Translations under genes and position numbers: made by a program
The notes under the pieces: generated by a model
The model's input: the letters and a program-made list of their open reading frames with translations, nothing else
What the model was told of the DNA's origin: nothing
Databases searched by the model: none
Shown here: piece after piece, positions 11,901 to 23,900 of the stretch
Numbering within the stretch: position 1 is the first letter of the stretch
Layout: each line of letters begins with the position of its first letter
DNA from: Omphalotus guepiniiformis
Taxonomy: Eukaryota; Basidiomycota; Agaricomycetes; Agaricales; Omphalotaceae
NCBI GenBank assembly: GCA_028554645.1
Contig: JAQOOI010000017.1
Coordinates: forward strand, 186,001-250,000
DNA: 64,000 nucleotides
Reading direction: 5' to 3'

Positions 11901-13548
11901 GGGGATGGAGAGTCGGGTGTGGTGATAGGTGTAGGAGCTGGTGTAAGGATAGCGTTATTGCGAATGATGGATGAGGAGGTTGCGATGCGAACATCGTTCT
12001 CGTTCTCGTTCTTGTCCGTTCTCGGAGTGTTCGTATCTCCATCTCCACCTTTCTCCTTCTCAGCCACCTTCATTTTCGCATTCTCTTCACTCTGCACCTG
12101 CATTCCACCCCGCTCCCTCTCCTTCCCTTTCTCCTTCTCCTTCTCCTTCCCTTTACCTTTCTCTCTACCCTTCCTACCCTTCTTCACACCCCTCGCCTCA
12201 TCCTTCTCCCACTTCTGCACAGCTTCTTCCAATTCAACACCCTCCTTCCCCTGCATAAGAAACGTCGCAATCGTTTGAATCCTCTTTTCACTCTTCTTCC
12301 TCTCTTCTTCATCTTCAATGCTCGCCAGAGTATCGGTATCGGTATCGTTAGCCTCCACTCGAACCGTTTGCACCTGTTCCCGCTTTTTTTCCTTCTCGCT
12401 TTGTTCCAACCCAAATACACCTCTCGTACTCCTCTTACGCAGGTCATACCTCGAAGACGAAGGAAATATCATGTCCTTCGTACCAACCACCGTCATCCTC
12501 ATCCCCTCCTTCTCTTTATCCTTCTTCTCCTCATCCTCCTCCCTCTCTTTCCCTTTCCCTTTCTCTTTTTCCTTCCCTTTCCCTTTCTTCCCCCCATCCT
12601 CACTCCCCCCATCCTTCGTCTTCAACCTCCCCTTCCTTCCATCACCTCTACTCTTCCCTCTTCCTCTTCCTCTCCCTCTCCTCCCCTCACTCATCAAAAA
12701 CCCACCACCTCTCCCCCTCCTCGCAGCATTCGCCCCAGGACTAAACCTCCAATCAGGATACATCATCCTATGTTCCGCCTGTGCGATCTGCGCTTTCGCT
12801 TCCCATTCCGCACGTTCTTCCGGTGGGAGATTACGCCAGTACATGCCTAGATAGATACAAAGTACTTTAGTTTAGTGTATTGTTCAAATTTTACAATTAA
12901 GAAGGGAAGAAGGGAAGGAAACTCACCTATAATTTTACTCAACGTACTATGATTCCCCTCGATCTTATTCGATATCTTTTGAGAACGGATGAACGCAGAC
13001 CTAAACAGAATAAACGCGTTGGGTGGTCGAGGGATATATCCTGATTCATCTCCTCCTCCTCCTCCACCGAAGAACCTCGTTCGGCCTCCTGGGGTCATCA
13101 TGAACCCATTATCGTTCGTCGTTCCAATCGCCTGAACAGGAACATGTTCCGTATCGAAACCCGACGACGTAGACGTAGATGATATCGCACTTGGTCCACC
13201 ACCACCACCCCAAACTGCAAGCTGCGAGGCAGAGGCAGAGGCAGACCCAGACGCATTCGCATCGTCCGACATGAGACTCATATCCGTAGACGAAAACGTA
13301 AAAGTCATCGAAGGGTAGGTGGTACCGGTGTCCGACGGTGCAGTATCGACGAGAGGTGGCATATCAGAGTCGCCTTGTTGGAGCTCTTCTTCTTCTTCTT
13401 CTTCTTCCCTACTCCCATTCCCATTCCCATCGTAGAACTCGAACTGCATATCCGAGTCCAACGTATTCGTATTCGTATCCCCAAGTCCTTCCCGCTCGTT
13501 CTTGTTCTCGTTCCCGCTCTGCGTCTGTCTTTGTCTCTGTCTCTCCAT
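8977..13548 (-). CDS. Very large HMG-box transcription factor (pcc1/Prf1-like), low-complexity
   Basis: Probably a nuclear sequence-specific regulator; the nearest named relatives I know are the MATA/STE11-type HMG proteins of basidiomycetes (Prf1 of Ustilago, Mat2 of Cryptococcus, pcc1 of Coprinopsis), which control mating and sexual development. ATG at 13548. After about 170 acidic and Ser/Gly-rich residues comes the box: YIPRPPNAFILFRSAFIRSQ, then NHSTLSKIIG, an intron (GTGAGT near 12930) and MYWRNLPPEERAEWEAKAQI followed by AEHRMMYPDWRF. The rest, over 1,200 residues, is charged and then homopolymeric: KEK/GKGK runs, alternating Asp-Ala/Asp-Thr, Ser-Ala, poly-Ser, poly-His and Gly-Gln stretches. 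A second intron joins SSSQVQ to SFTHPDPHNNPGIRNPSSNS and the stop is at 8977. About 1,500 residues, longer than most relatives. Family assignment is strong; the role is inferred. Confidence 0.85.
11074..11142. repeat. Coding microsatellite for alternating Ser-Ala
   Basis: Imperfect hexamer repeats (GAAGCC, then GAGGCA, on the plus strand) lie inside the HMG-box gene and encode alternating Ser/Ala on the minus strand. Confidence 0.8.
11220..11248. repeat. GAT/GGT trinucleotide run coding poly-His
   Basis: A near-perfect GAT trinucleotide run, one unit GGT, on the plus strand. It encodes about nine consecutive His residues in the HMG-box protein. Confidence 0.85.
11839..11892. repeat. Hexamer repeats coding Asp-Ala / Asp-Thr
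   Basis: Blocks of GTGTCG, TGCGTC and GCATCA repeats in the HMG-box gene encode an alternating acidic Asp-Ala/Asp-Thr stretch. Confidence 0.8.
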
Positions 13549-14899
13549 ATACTCCGAGCAGGCTCACCAATCAAGAAGAGAGCCAAAAGGAAAAACAAAA
13601 GTCCAAGCAGACGACGTCGACGACTGAGGTCGCTCTATCCAGTATTCAATTTCGTTTTCGATTCTTGTCCTCTGAAATCGCCAGTCTTGTCGGCAGAAGT
13701 AATAACACGCAAAGAACGCACGCAACGCACGCAGTATAGAGCAGGCAGGCAGGCACGGCAACAGGCAAAGGTAGAGCAGCAGCAAAAAAGAAAAAAAACA
13801 CACGCAACACGCGTTTACTTAGTCGAGTCAACTAAGTTCAGAATCCTCTACTCGTGGCCCCCATGCCTTGCAAACCTAAGCAGCCCTAAACCTAAACCCT
13901 GCCTTGCCCTTGCCCTTGCCCATGAGCCCATCCGGCGTTCTTACGGGGTCCTCCTTCGGTTCTATAGTCGTCGTTTCCTTTATACACGAACAAGGTAATT
14001 CAACCCACCCTTCTTACTTTGGGGCGTTTTTTCCGTTATTTCGGGACGGTTTGAATTCTTACGGTTCGTACGGTCCGGAAAGTCCGGCACGGGACTTTTG
14101 CGGGGTAGGATTGGACAAAGGGAATGGCTTGGATGGGTTTTTTAATTTACTGTAAGTACAGTAAGTAAAAGCCTCAAGGTTCCGTTCCCGTATCTTTGGA
14201 AGATTTAATTAAAAAAACGGTCGAGGAATTTGGTGAAACTTTATTGGTAAATGACTCCTTGGGTTCTTCGAGGTCGACTCGCCTCGACGGGCCCCCGACT
14301 ATACTACTTATATACTAACAAATTATAATACAGTACTTAGTGCGTCACCAGAGTACATCTCCCTTACTTTACAAGTAAATACCCAACTCAGGCTATCCAC
14401 TTGTATACCATACGTACCGCACCATATGCACCACAAGTTTTGAGTTCCGAGTTCCGATTCCTCATCCCTCCTGTCAATAAGTATCAATTTATCATGCATC
14501 TATGTACATACATACGATACATGTGGTACATACGCCGCAGCGACAGAACAGTATAAATTTCGCCATTACTTCATACTTCATTCTAGCGCGATACTTGAAA
14601 AAGAACAAAGGACAAACGAAGAAAGAAAGGAAGAAGAACGGAAAAATCAACATAACAAGGAAAGAAGAAGAAGAAGATACAAGCTACGTTCCATATTCGG
14701 TCTACGAATCTTCAATCTTTAATCAACGATGACGATGATCATCATGATGATATGCACTTACTTGGATTCAATTTTATGTCAGGTACGACACTGTGGACTC
14801 TTTTGGACATGAATACAAGCACGACAAAGGGTTTGAGCGCCAGCGCTCGAGGTATCGTGACGAGCGAGCTACGAAATCAACGTCGCAATCCAACCCCAC
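13549..14899. other. Long upstream region of the HMG-box gene
   Basis: About 1.3 kb without a supported gene. It contains repeats of GGCAGGCA and CGCACGCAACGCA near 13700-13760 and a (CCTTGCCCTTGCCC) stretch near 13900. It is a plausible long promoter for the regulator, but I see no specific site I can defend. Confidence 0.4.
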
Positions 14900-15295
14900 G
14901 CTCAGAGGACCAACATAACCCCCAGAACCACCCCTCCTTCAAAAAGAGGTACACGTACGCGTATGAATTTTGCCGCTCTCAGGATGACTTCTACAGCGTA
15001 CGTAGTACCTAACGGGATCCAGTAGGACGTGACGACGAAGTAAAAAATTCTGAAGAAATGGGCATGAATAGAACACCAAGCGGCCTCGTTCGTGGTTGGT
15101 ACCATTGGATACTCGATGATCTTGCGGCCATAGTCGTCCTGGTAGGAACCCTCGCGAGAATCGGGGTGCTACTGAATGTTTCGGAAGCCCGAGTAGCAAT
15201 TGGAATGATAGGTAGTGGATCCTGTGAGGAGGAGATTTTTTGTTAGAGCTACAATGAAACTCGGTAAGCCATGACGTACCTTGTCCTTTGTCCAT
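14900..15295 (-). pseudogene. Possible decayed small membrane-protein gene with one in-frame TAG
   Basis: I do not recognise the family. Starting at ATG 15295 (MDKGQ) and splicing out a GTACGT...CACAG intron gives GSTTYHSNCYSGFRNIQ, then a TAG, then HPDSREGSYQDDYGRKIIEY and PMVPTTNEAAWCSIHAHFFR followed by the hydrophobic stretch IFYFVVTSYWIPL. The two halves read in the same frame across the stop, and the TAG sits where CAG (Gln) would fit. That pattern suggests a once-longer protein of about 100 residues broken by a single C-to-T change. It could also be chance, or a wrong splice choice. Confidence 0.35.
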
Positions 15296-15797
15296 AGATA
15301 TTCCAATACTGCTCCCTCCCCCTCGCTCCCCTCCCCCGCTCTCAACAAGATCCGTACCAAAAGGAAGCTGGCTGCATCACCATGAGGCCTGAGGGATGGA
15401 TTGAATGATCACTACAGTAGAGGAAATTGTTAGGGCGTGTTGGATATCCAATCCGTTAAAATTTAGGTGCGAAATAACCCATACTCACCGGGTTAGACCG
15501 TCGCTCTTCGGCTACATATAGCTCAACTCAACTCGAAACGTCAAATAAAAATTGCGGTTCGTTGGGCTACAATCTCGAGTACAGGACTCCGGTACTCTTT
15601 CGAGTCTTTCGAGAGGAAGAGGTAAAGTATATGCGTAGTCGAAGTGGAAGAGGGAAAGTATATGCGCCAATCAGAGTTGAGAGGATGGCCGCAGCTGGCC
15701 TTGGCCTTGGCGGCTGTGCCGCCCCTCATGACGTAATTGAAAAAGTCCAAAACGCTGTGCGGCGCTTATCATATGTCTTGCACCGCTTCGAAAACCG

Positions 15798-15804
15798 TAT
15801 AAAT
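15798..15804 (+). promoter_or_regulatory. TATA box of the annexin gene
   Basis: TATAAAT lies 56 bp before the annexin ATG. It is followed by a pyrimidine-rich CTTTTTCTCTTTCTC leader, as is common in highly expressed fungal genes. Confidence 0.5.
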
Positions 15805-15859
15805 CTCCAATCCAACTGAATTGTGTAACCTTTTTCTCTTTCTCTCCTTCTCTTCCTCA

Positions 15860-17870
15860 ATGTCGTACTACCAACCACCAAGTTCAAGTTATCCTCAATC
15901 ATATTCATCTTATGGTGCACCACCTGGTCCTCCGCCACCTCTAAGACACGATAATCATCCTCCTCCTATTTCATACGGTTTGGTGAGCTTTTTCGCGTTT
16001 ATTTATGTGGCGGTGGTTTTCATGTTGCACAATATAATAGAATGCGCCTCCTGCGCCCAATCACTCTTCGTACCCTGGATATCCACCACCAAGCGGCCCT
16101 CCAAGCGTTCCAAGTCACGCTGGATATGTAATTATCCACACTTCGTTATCGTTAAGCGCTCTGGCTAAAACCACCATCCACAGGCTCCATCGTACATATC
16201 ACCACCACCTTCCGCTCCATACACCTACCAAACATATCCTTCCCCTCAAGGTCCACCACCACCACCTCCGACCCAATCGTCCTACTCAGGCTACCCCAAC
16301 AACAACAACACCAGTAGCAATTTCCCACCACCATCACTCGGAGGTCTGCACGCCGGACCGCAAGCGCCAAATCAATATCAATACGGGGGATATCAACAAA
16401 CCCCTAGACCTACCATCATCTACTTCCTAAATGTCCCCGTTCCAGCACCGTTAGGGTACGACGCACCGCCCGTAGGTGATGTTGCGCCTGGGTATGATCC
16501 TACGGCCGATTTTGAGAAAGTTAGGAAGGCTACGAAGGGGTTTGGGACTGATGAGGCTGCGTGTATGTTTCCTTGCGTTATATATTGAGTTTGGGTGTTT
16601 TGTACTGACGTGGATGCATTTGTAGTGATATCAGTGTTAACTCCACTTAGTTCTTTACCGATGGCTTCGCTAGCTGCGGCGTTTAAAGCTAAGACGGGGA
16701 AGTTACTCGTTGATGTTATTGATACGGAGACGAGTGGGTATTTCAAGTACGTCCTCCCCTCCTCCTGTTCCTATACTCTCGTTAACCCGGCTTCCACGTT
16801 CACAGAGCGACTCTACACGGTCTAGTCCTCGGACCTTTATGGTACGACGTCGAGCTTGTTCGAGAAGCGATCCAAGGCGCAGGAACGGACGAACTTCTCC
16901 TCACGGAAATTTTAGCTGATAGATCCGCGGAGGATATACATCATCTTGTTTTGGGGTATAGGCAACGGTATGGGAGGGATTTGGTGGGTGATGTTAGAGG
17001 TGATTTGAGTGTTAAGACTCAGAGGAGTGAGTTCTTGTGCTTCTACTTATTCATTTTGCTTGATGGTAAATTGGGTTCAGTGTTCACGATGCTCTTGTCG
17101 TCAACTCGACCACCGGATAATATACCGGTTGATTATCAACTCGTGGAAAGAGATGTTCATGCGTTGTATAAAGCTGGACAGGGGAAAGTTGGTACTGATG
17201 AGGTGTGTTCATTCGTTCATTCACTCAGATGATTGTTTATTCATCGACATCCCTCATCGTAGATCGCGTTTTGCGAGATCATAGTTAATAGGTCTAGACC
17301 TCATTTAACTGCATTGTATGTCCCGTTTACTCCTGCTCCTACGCGTTCTACGCATGCGCATATATACTGACGATTTACCTCCCTGATTCCTATAGGTGTG
17401 ATGCTTACGCAAGGAGATATAAATCCCTAACAAAAGTAGTTAAATCCGAATTGTACGTCTCCCCTCCTCTCCTCCCCTCTTCTCTTACACACATACTCAC
17501 TTCCTCTCACAGCTCCGGCCACATGCGTCTGACACTTCTATACATCCTAAACGGTTCAAAACCAAAGCATATATCAGAAGGATCAGGTGTTTGGCGTGAT
17601 GCGAAATTACTTGAGGCTTCGATGAAAGGGTTTGGGACGAAGGATAGGCAGTTGGTTTGGAGGTTAGTGCGTTCCGTTCCTCCCTCCGTTTCTTTCCACT
17701 GATGATTTGCGGTTTATAGGATTGTAAGGTTTCACTGGGATAAACCTCGATTCGAAGCTATAAAAGCTGCTTATCATAGGAAGTATAAGAAATCGTTGGA
17801 GTCTAGGGTTGCGGGTGAGACTAGTGGGGATTATAAGAGGGTTTTGGTTGGGTTGGTTAGGGGGAGGTGA
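15860..17870 (+). CDS. Annexin with Pro/Tyr/Gln-rich N-terminal tail
   Basis: A Ca2+-dependent phospholipid-binding protein. ATG at 15860 gives MSYYQPPSSSYPQSYSSYGA, the start of a tail of about 150 residues rich in Pro, Tyr and Gln that spans three exons (introns at GTGAGC 15983 and GTAATT about 16130). The core then shows four annexin repeats: repeat 1 with DFEKVRKATKGFGTDEAA and the block ending DVIDTETSGYF; repeat 2 with DVELVREAIQGAGTDELLLT and EILADRSAEDIHHL; repeat 3 with ERDVHALYKAGQGKVGTDE and EIIVNRSRPHLTAL; repeat 4 with LLEASMKGFGTKDRQLVWRI and an ending at VLVGLVRGR-stop (17870). The KGFGTDE/GAGTDE loops are the type-II Ca2+ sites; repeat 4 has GTKD. Long Pro/Tyr/Gln tails are known in fungal annexins of the ANX14 type and often mediate self-association. 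At least eight exons. Confidence 0.92.
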
Positions 17871-18848
17871 GGGGGAATGAATATGTAAATCATTTTGCGG
17901 TTTGTGTATTTAATTCTTGATTTTACAAAGGACGAAATGTTTGTGTTATCACTATTATGATTCACGTTGGTGTTTGATACTTTTGTTGTATGGTTTGTTT
18001 TTTTTGGTTTTGTTCACCAGTATACAAGGAACGATAATATTTAGTTAACGTTGTAGCTTTACTTTCAATATTCTACTAGTAATATGCATTTGAAATTTGT
18101 ATTGTAGCTACCTATTTTACATTTCCTTCCCAGCACTATTCATGAGTATTATGTGCACATGCGAATGATGCCCACTTGCAATTTTGCACTATCGTCAATG
18201 ACCTTAAGTCCAATCTTGTTGTGCTATCACTACACCAGGTAAATTCTATTGTCATCACTGAATGTTTCCGAGCTATTTCAATTGCACATATGCTAGTTGC
18301 GCAGAGAACGTGGCAAGCATTTCCCATTTATTGATCCTGTAGTATATATAGTATACCTTGTACTTTAATAATGGGCATTGGATAACTAAAGCATTCTTAT
18401 CTCTCTATTCTTGAATATTCAATTTATCTCAGTCTCAGCCTAGTCTCTTGTATCTCATCTCATTTATCCATCTCAGTTCTCATTCTCAACCAAGTTAGAT
18501 ACAGCCATTGCCATTGACATACTTGGTAGACCTACTATGCACTTGAGAATTCTTCTCATCCTATGCATCAACTAGACTGAGATACTATTGAAGTTGTTTG
18601 TATATGCTGATTTACATAAACAATTTTCCCAGTTATATAATTTAATGAGATGATACAACTCAGGAGCTCAGTTGACTTCCTATAAATGCTATAACAAGAT
18701 ATGTCCTAATTCAATGATTGTGATGTGTGGTTACTGTCAGATTATTGTATTTTTGAAGTGATCAATTCAATCTCTCATTCTTATAAGATGAGCAGAGTAC
18801 AGACAGAATTGATGGCCATCTTTGTTTCACAACAACCCAATATTCAAG
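17871..18848. other. Intergenic; composition changes here
   Basis: This is the 3' flank of the annexin gene followed by AT-rich sequence. The last ordinary CpGs are at about 18190, 18264, 18301 and 18309, after which they stop. No gene is seen. Confidence 0.5.
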
Positions 18849-20319
18849 ATGACACCAGATGAAGATAATGTGCTTCAAGACATTGGTATAAGTATAATTG
18901 GTGATACTTTGAATATATGCTTATATGCACTTTTATCTTGTATGAATTCTACACCTTGCTGTGGATAACTCTGACCTTACTCTGATAGTTCCAATTATTA
19001 TCCTTGCTTGCCTCGTTTCAAGAACTCTGTGGCAAGTAGCTCTAGACTTTCTAATATAACTAAATTTTTAACATATACAGGCATCAAGGGCTGAAGACTA
19101 TGCAACAAAAAACACTTCTTGCCCTTATATGTCTTTTGTGTTTTCTATTTCTCATGGATATAGCTTGGAATCTTGCACTTCCAATTCTTTAATATCAAAC
19201 TTTGTTGATCAGCAACCTCTCACTTTCTCTATATGATAGATATGCAAGAACAGAGAGCTTCCTACAATCACTCATACTATTTGGAAACTTCATAGCCACT
19301 TCCAATGTGAGCCAATTTTACTCAACTACATACTCATGATCTAATTCAGACAAGCTTCTTCTTGGTGACATGACTATTGCCTGGAGAGCCTGGGTATTAT
19401 GACCCAGGAATCAGTATGTCAGGTTGGGCCTTGTTCTTACTATGCTAGCTAATATTGGTGAGATTGAGTTTCTTAGATAATAAGTACTCACATAAAATAA
19501 ATAGGGGTAAACATTGCTAGTGCTAGCATTCTTAATCATAACAATAACAGTGAGAATTACAAAGGGCTTAATATAGCTAGCTTAGCTATCAGCTTTGGAG
19601 TCAATGTATTAGGAACAGGATTGATTTACATCAAGGCTTGGTAAGACCTCTCGCTCTTTTTTTCAACTAAAGTGCTCATTTGTTGGCTCAGGCAGTATCA
19701 GACATTTCTCTCTAGAAGTGGAAGAAAGAAGAAGTGTGATGTTCAGAGAATTCTTGCACTCATTGTTGAATCAGGACTTGCCTATGGCTGTATACAGGTG
19801 GAGTTTTTCAATTTAAACACATCTTAGTCTGCTAAAAGCTTGTTTAGACTGCTTATATACTGTTGTTATTGATATTGAGCCAATTGCCAGAGTCCTTGTC
19901 TAATAGTGATACTGCTTTCTATATCCAAGACATTCTTGGTGCAATTTTTGATTGTTCCTCAGTATAGATTCATCACTTTTTTCAACATAGACTCTCACTA
20001 ATCAATCCCATAGGTAATCTATCCCATTGCAGTCATTGCCTTGGTGAAATTCAGAAGGTCTCCAATTGATGATACTGTGGAGATGTCCTCTTTCTCTGTG
20101 GATAACAATAGAAGGCCAGCTGCAAACTCCACACTCACAACATTGGAGTTTGTAGAGGGTACCACACCAGTGTCTTCACATGTTCATGAGGGTTCTTTGA
20201 TTAGAAGGGACCCTTATTCAGGTGATGATGATGGAATTGAGCTGCAGGATCTTGGTGAAGTTGCTGGGAGTAGTGGACAAAGGCCTATGGAGATAGAGAG
20301 TCTCAATATTGAAGTGTGA
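18849..20319 (+). pseudogene. Decayed multi-TM membrane protein gene (same broad superfamily as the gene at 1-1433)
   Basis: The frame opens MTPDEDNVLQDIGISIIGDT (ATG 18849). Recognisable pieces follow with plausible introns: HQGLKTMQQKTLLALICLL, a hydrophobic helix, QTLLISNLSLSLYDRYA, LLLGDMTIAWRAWVL, PRNQYVRLGLVLTMLANI, LGTGLIYIKAW, RILALIVESGLAYGC, and finally VIYPIAVIALVKFRRSPIDD with a hydrophilic tail ending at 20319. This order (GD-x-W-R-AWVLWP, LI-x-YKAW, R-x-LALLVESG, IYP-x-x-I-x-LV) is the basidiomycete multi-TM family pattern. Two in-frame stops interrupt conserved parts: TAA after LALPIL, and TGA exactly where Trp of AWVLWP is expected. Both can be explained by C-to-T/G-to-A transitions, in line with the CpG-poor block. 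The N-terminal helix region is also disordered. Confidence 0.6.
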
Positions 20320-20946
20320 GGGATGTCAATGGAGGTGATGAACCTACACAGTACAAACAAAGCATGTGGTGTTAAAGCTCAACAGCCTAACTAATTATGA
20401 ATTTTGTTACAATTCCTCTCTAGAATAATTTCTTTTAATGTTCACAGATTTCACAGAATTTCTTTATCTTCTATGTACAAGAATATAAATACCAAGCTAG
20501 ATTATCTTGTACAAGCACCATCTTTAAACAATTATCATCTTGAAGTCCTTGATAGATGTGTAAGCTCATTGTTGACCTTGAATCCTCTTGCTTAATAGAT
20601 ATGTAAGCTTGTTAAAGTGGGGAGTAATTTATCAGAACTCTTAGCCTAGTAAAATTGAGAAACTGTGTTCTTGACTCTTAAGATATATTATTTATCTTTT
20701 ACACTGCATGCAGTAATGTAAATGCATACATAAGTAGATAGAGACAGATATGAGGATCTAGCAACAATATGTACCTATTAGTGATGTTCATTAGTCTATG
20801 GTGTGGTGCTGAATAATAGTGCAAATCACTTAATCATGTTTTCACCTTAATTACTTCACACTTTGAATTGCACTTTTAATCTATTTTCACTCTTGAAGCA
20901 CAATATTTATTCCTATCTCATTCTCACTTACTCCTCTAAATCAAGT
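20320..20946. other. Convergent 3' intergenic spacer, AT-rich, no CpG
   Basis: It separates the 3' ends of the decayed membrane gene (+) and the carboxylase (-). I count no CpG at all here and see no gene. Confidence 0.6.
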
Positions 20947-23900
20947 TCACTCCAAGTAAACCAAATCATGTCCAGGAAAAACCACTGCTCCCTCATGAAC
21001 TCCCTTTCCAAACCCAACCACTTTCTTACCAACATTATCTTCTCCAGCCTTGATTGGAATCTCTGTCTTCATTGCTTCTAGCATGATGAGTATTTGGTCT
21101 GCAGATTCAATAAGTGTGTCAATATGACTTGGAATTTTCCAAATTAGTCCAAAGAGTGGAGATTTGATAGTTGTGTTGTAATTCACTGAAACTTTAAAGT
21201 CCAGTTGTTATTGTACATGTTGAGTATATGCATTGATGGTGTTCAGTGTACTTACCTGTTTCTGTAGTGGGAAACGTGTCTTGTTGAATTTGCTTTTGAG
21301 TTTTCCATTCTTCTAGGAGTTTTGTTTCCCTTTTGAATGTAATATTAGGCACTTATGTCTTTATAAGTACATAAATTGTAACTTGCCTAACTTCTTCAGA
21401 TAAAACAGCTTCTGCCTGTTTCTTCTTAAAACTCTTCACTTCATCCTCAATAGAGTTGATGAACTGGGTGTATTCTTTCAATGAGAACACACAATTCTCT
21501 ACCTATATCAGATTAAATATAGATATCATTCTGAGACAGAACTTCATACTTACCTCAAACTTGTAGAGTCCAGCATCAAAGTCTCTCTCCAACTGTTTCA
21601 CAGTATAAGAATCAAGTCAGTGCTGCATTACATTTGTGTTGCTTCAGCATACCTGGAGATATTCCTTCTCCTTGATGGGTTTGAAATGGATCTATGTAAA
21701 CATGTCAAGTGACATAGCTTATATAAGTTTCAACCAATGACACCAACCTGATCAAAAGGCTGCAAAACCCAATGTTCTTGCACTAAATCTGAATCTGAAT
21801 CTCTCCTTTCTCCTTCTCTACACCAAGTTCTCCAAGTAGGCAATGTTCTCCCATACAGTTGATACCCCCCTGGAGATTCAACAGGATATATTGCTGCAAC
21901 AACACCTGCAATTCCAATAGCACCCTGTATATCAATTCAGAGTTCTATCATGTATGAAAAGTTCAATAAAGTTTGAAAAACACTTACTCTAGGGGTAAAT
22001 GTTCTAGATGGATTCATTTTTTGACCAACTAGTCTGCATCTTGGATCTATCTGAGATAAAACTGTCTGATTGTTTTTCTCACTTGTGATTTTGAGATACC
22101 TTACTGGTACTATGAAAGGACAGGCAAGGTAGAAGCCAACACCTAATACCAACTATAGATATTCACATGAACTCAGTAAACATGGAAACATGTTATGGAA
22201 CTGGTAAATGTTTAACTTACATAGTTTGATTCAACAAGCTTCTGCAAAGCTTCTTGAGAGCTATCCAATCCATTATTTCTGGCCAGGTAATCAATATTGC
22301 TGGGAAGATACACAGCCTTGTCACGGATGGTCTCCATATAATGCTTGATAGCATCTTGACTCCAACTGTCATCAAGGACAACAGGCAATGTAAAGCATCT
22401 TCCAGGAATTTCCATATCAGTTAATTCATCAGGAAGTGATACTTCAGTATCAATTAGGATTCTGAGCAAGACATCTTGAGAAATCATGGTTGGATCAAAG
22501 TGACACTGTAGAGCAAAGTTGACATAAGTGAGTTTGTGCTATGTCAAAGAAAGGAACACACATACCATTGTAGAACGGATACAAGCACAGAATCTTCTAA
22601 TAGCAGTGATACCTTTATTTTTTACTGCTGTTTCAAACACATGGATTCTAGCACGAGAGTTCAAGTCTAGTGTCATTAGACCATATTCCACCAGAATCGC
22701 AGAGTCTCCAGCCTGATAAAAATTGAGAAGAGAGATATCTGGGAAACTCAAAAAGATCTGATTATACCTGGCGGAACACCACCTCTGGTCTGCTTGCATG
22801 AGTAGTTACTATTGTGAAGAGCTTTGGATCTTGATATCCAGTCTCTATTTGCAAAGGCATCCAAAGTGGAATTTCTGAGACTGGAATTCTCTTATGATAG
22901 AAAGCATTCTCAAGCTTGTTGAGCCAATCTTCAAGATACTTCTTGAGTTGAAGAGCTTGAGTCCAGGTCACAGAAATAAACTTGACTGTATTTCCTGGAC
23001 TCAATTGACCAAGCATCCACCTGGTACAATATAGCAATGAGAAAGATGTTTCTGACTTGTAGAGATATTCCACTTACATATCAGATGGAGAAATAGTACA
23101 CAAACATGCATATCCACCCATATCTGGACCTTCATTGGTCAGAATAACAGGAGTATCACCATTGATATTCACTGTTCCCCTTGCATACCCATTGTCCAGT
23201 ATATTACTGGGATGAGAACCACCTTCACCACCATTCTCTCTTGCCCAAAGGATTTGCTCTGAGCTTTCAAGCCTGATTCCCATCCTGTTACTAGAAGTGC
23301 TTACTCTCCAGTGAGTGGAATAGAATCTCTGCAATCCTTCTTGAGTGATGAAGCTTTCATCACCATGTGGTCCATTCAAGACATGGATCTTCCACTCAGA
23401 AGTGTAAAGAGGAATAGAATGCTTTGGAAGAGTGCAGGGAAATGGTCCTTGAGCACTCAGAGTGCAATCTCCAAGGACTATCAGGTCTCCAGGCAAAAGT
23501 GATCTTCCCTATATATATATAGAGTTAGTCAAGATAGAATGTGAGATTATTCTACATGCACTGACCTGGTAACCTCCCAAACCCATTGAAGTGGATTTTG
23601 AACCTAGATACTTTGGAATGTTAGGCAGCCCACCATGTATGGCCAGATATATCCTGGCTCCAGCAGAGTTGCCAATTCCAAGTTCTTTGACTTTCAAACT
23701 AAGTATTCCATTAGCAGGAATATCTAGTCTTGACCACATCTCAACAGAGTGGTTATCAATCTGCAGATCAGCATCCATTCCTGTGACTGAGACTGTAGCA
23801 GAAACTTGGAAATGCAACACCAAGTCAACACCTGAAATGACCACAACTTCCAAGGCTTCCAGGTGCTGTGGATTACAAACTAAGCTGTTTGCAATGCTAA

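Noticed and set aside
9589..12850. Long open frames on the plus strand opposite the HMG-box gene
   Set aside because: They are created by the repeat-rich codon composition of the minus-strand gene (Ser/Pro/Phe-rich shadows) and have no domain.
8977..13548. Mating-type locus
   Set aside because: No homeodomain pair or pheromone receptor gene is nearby. HMG proteins of this type are usually unlinked regulators in mushrooms.
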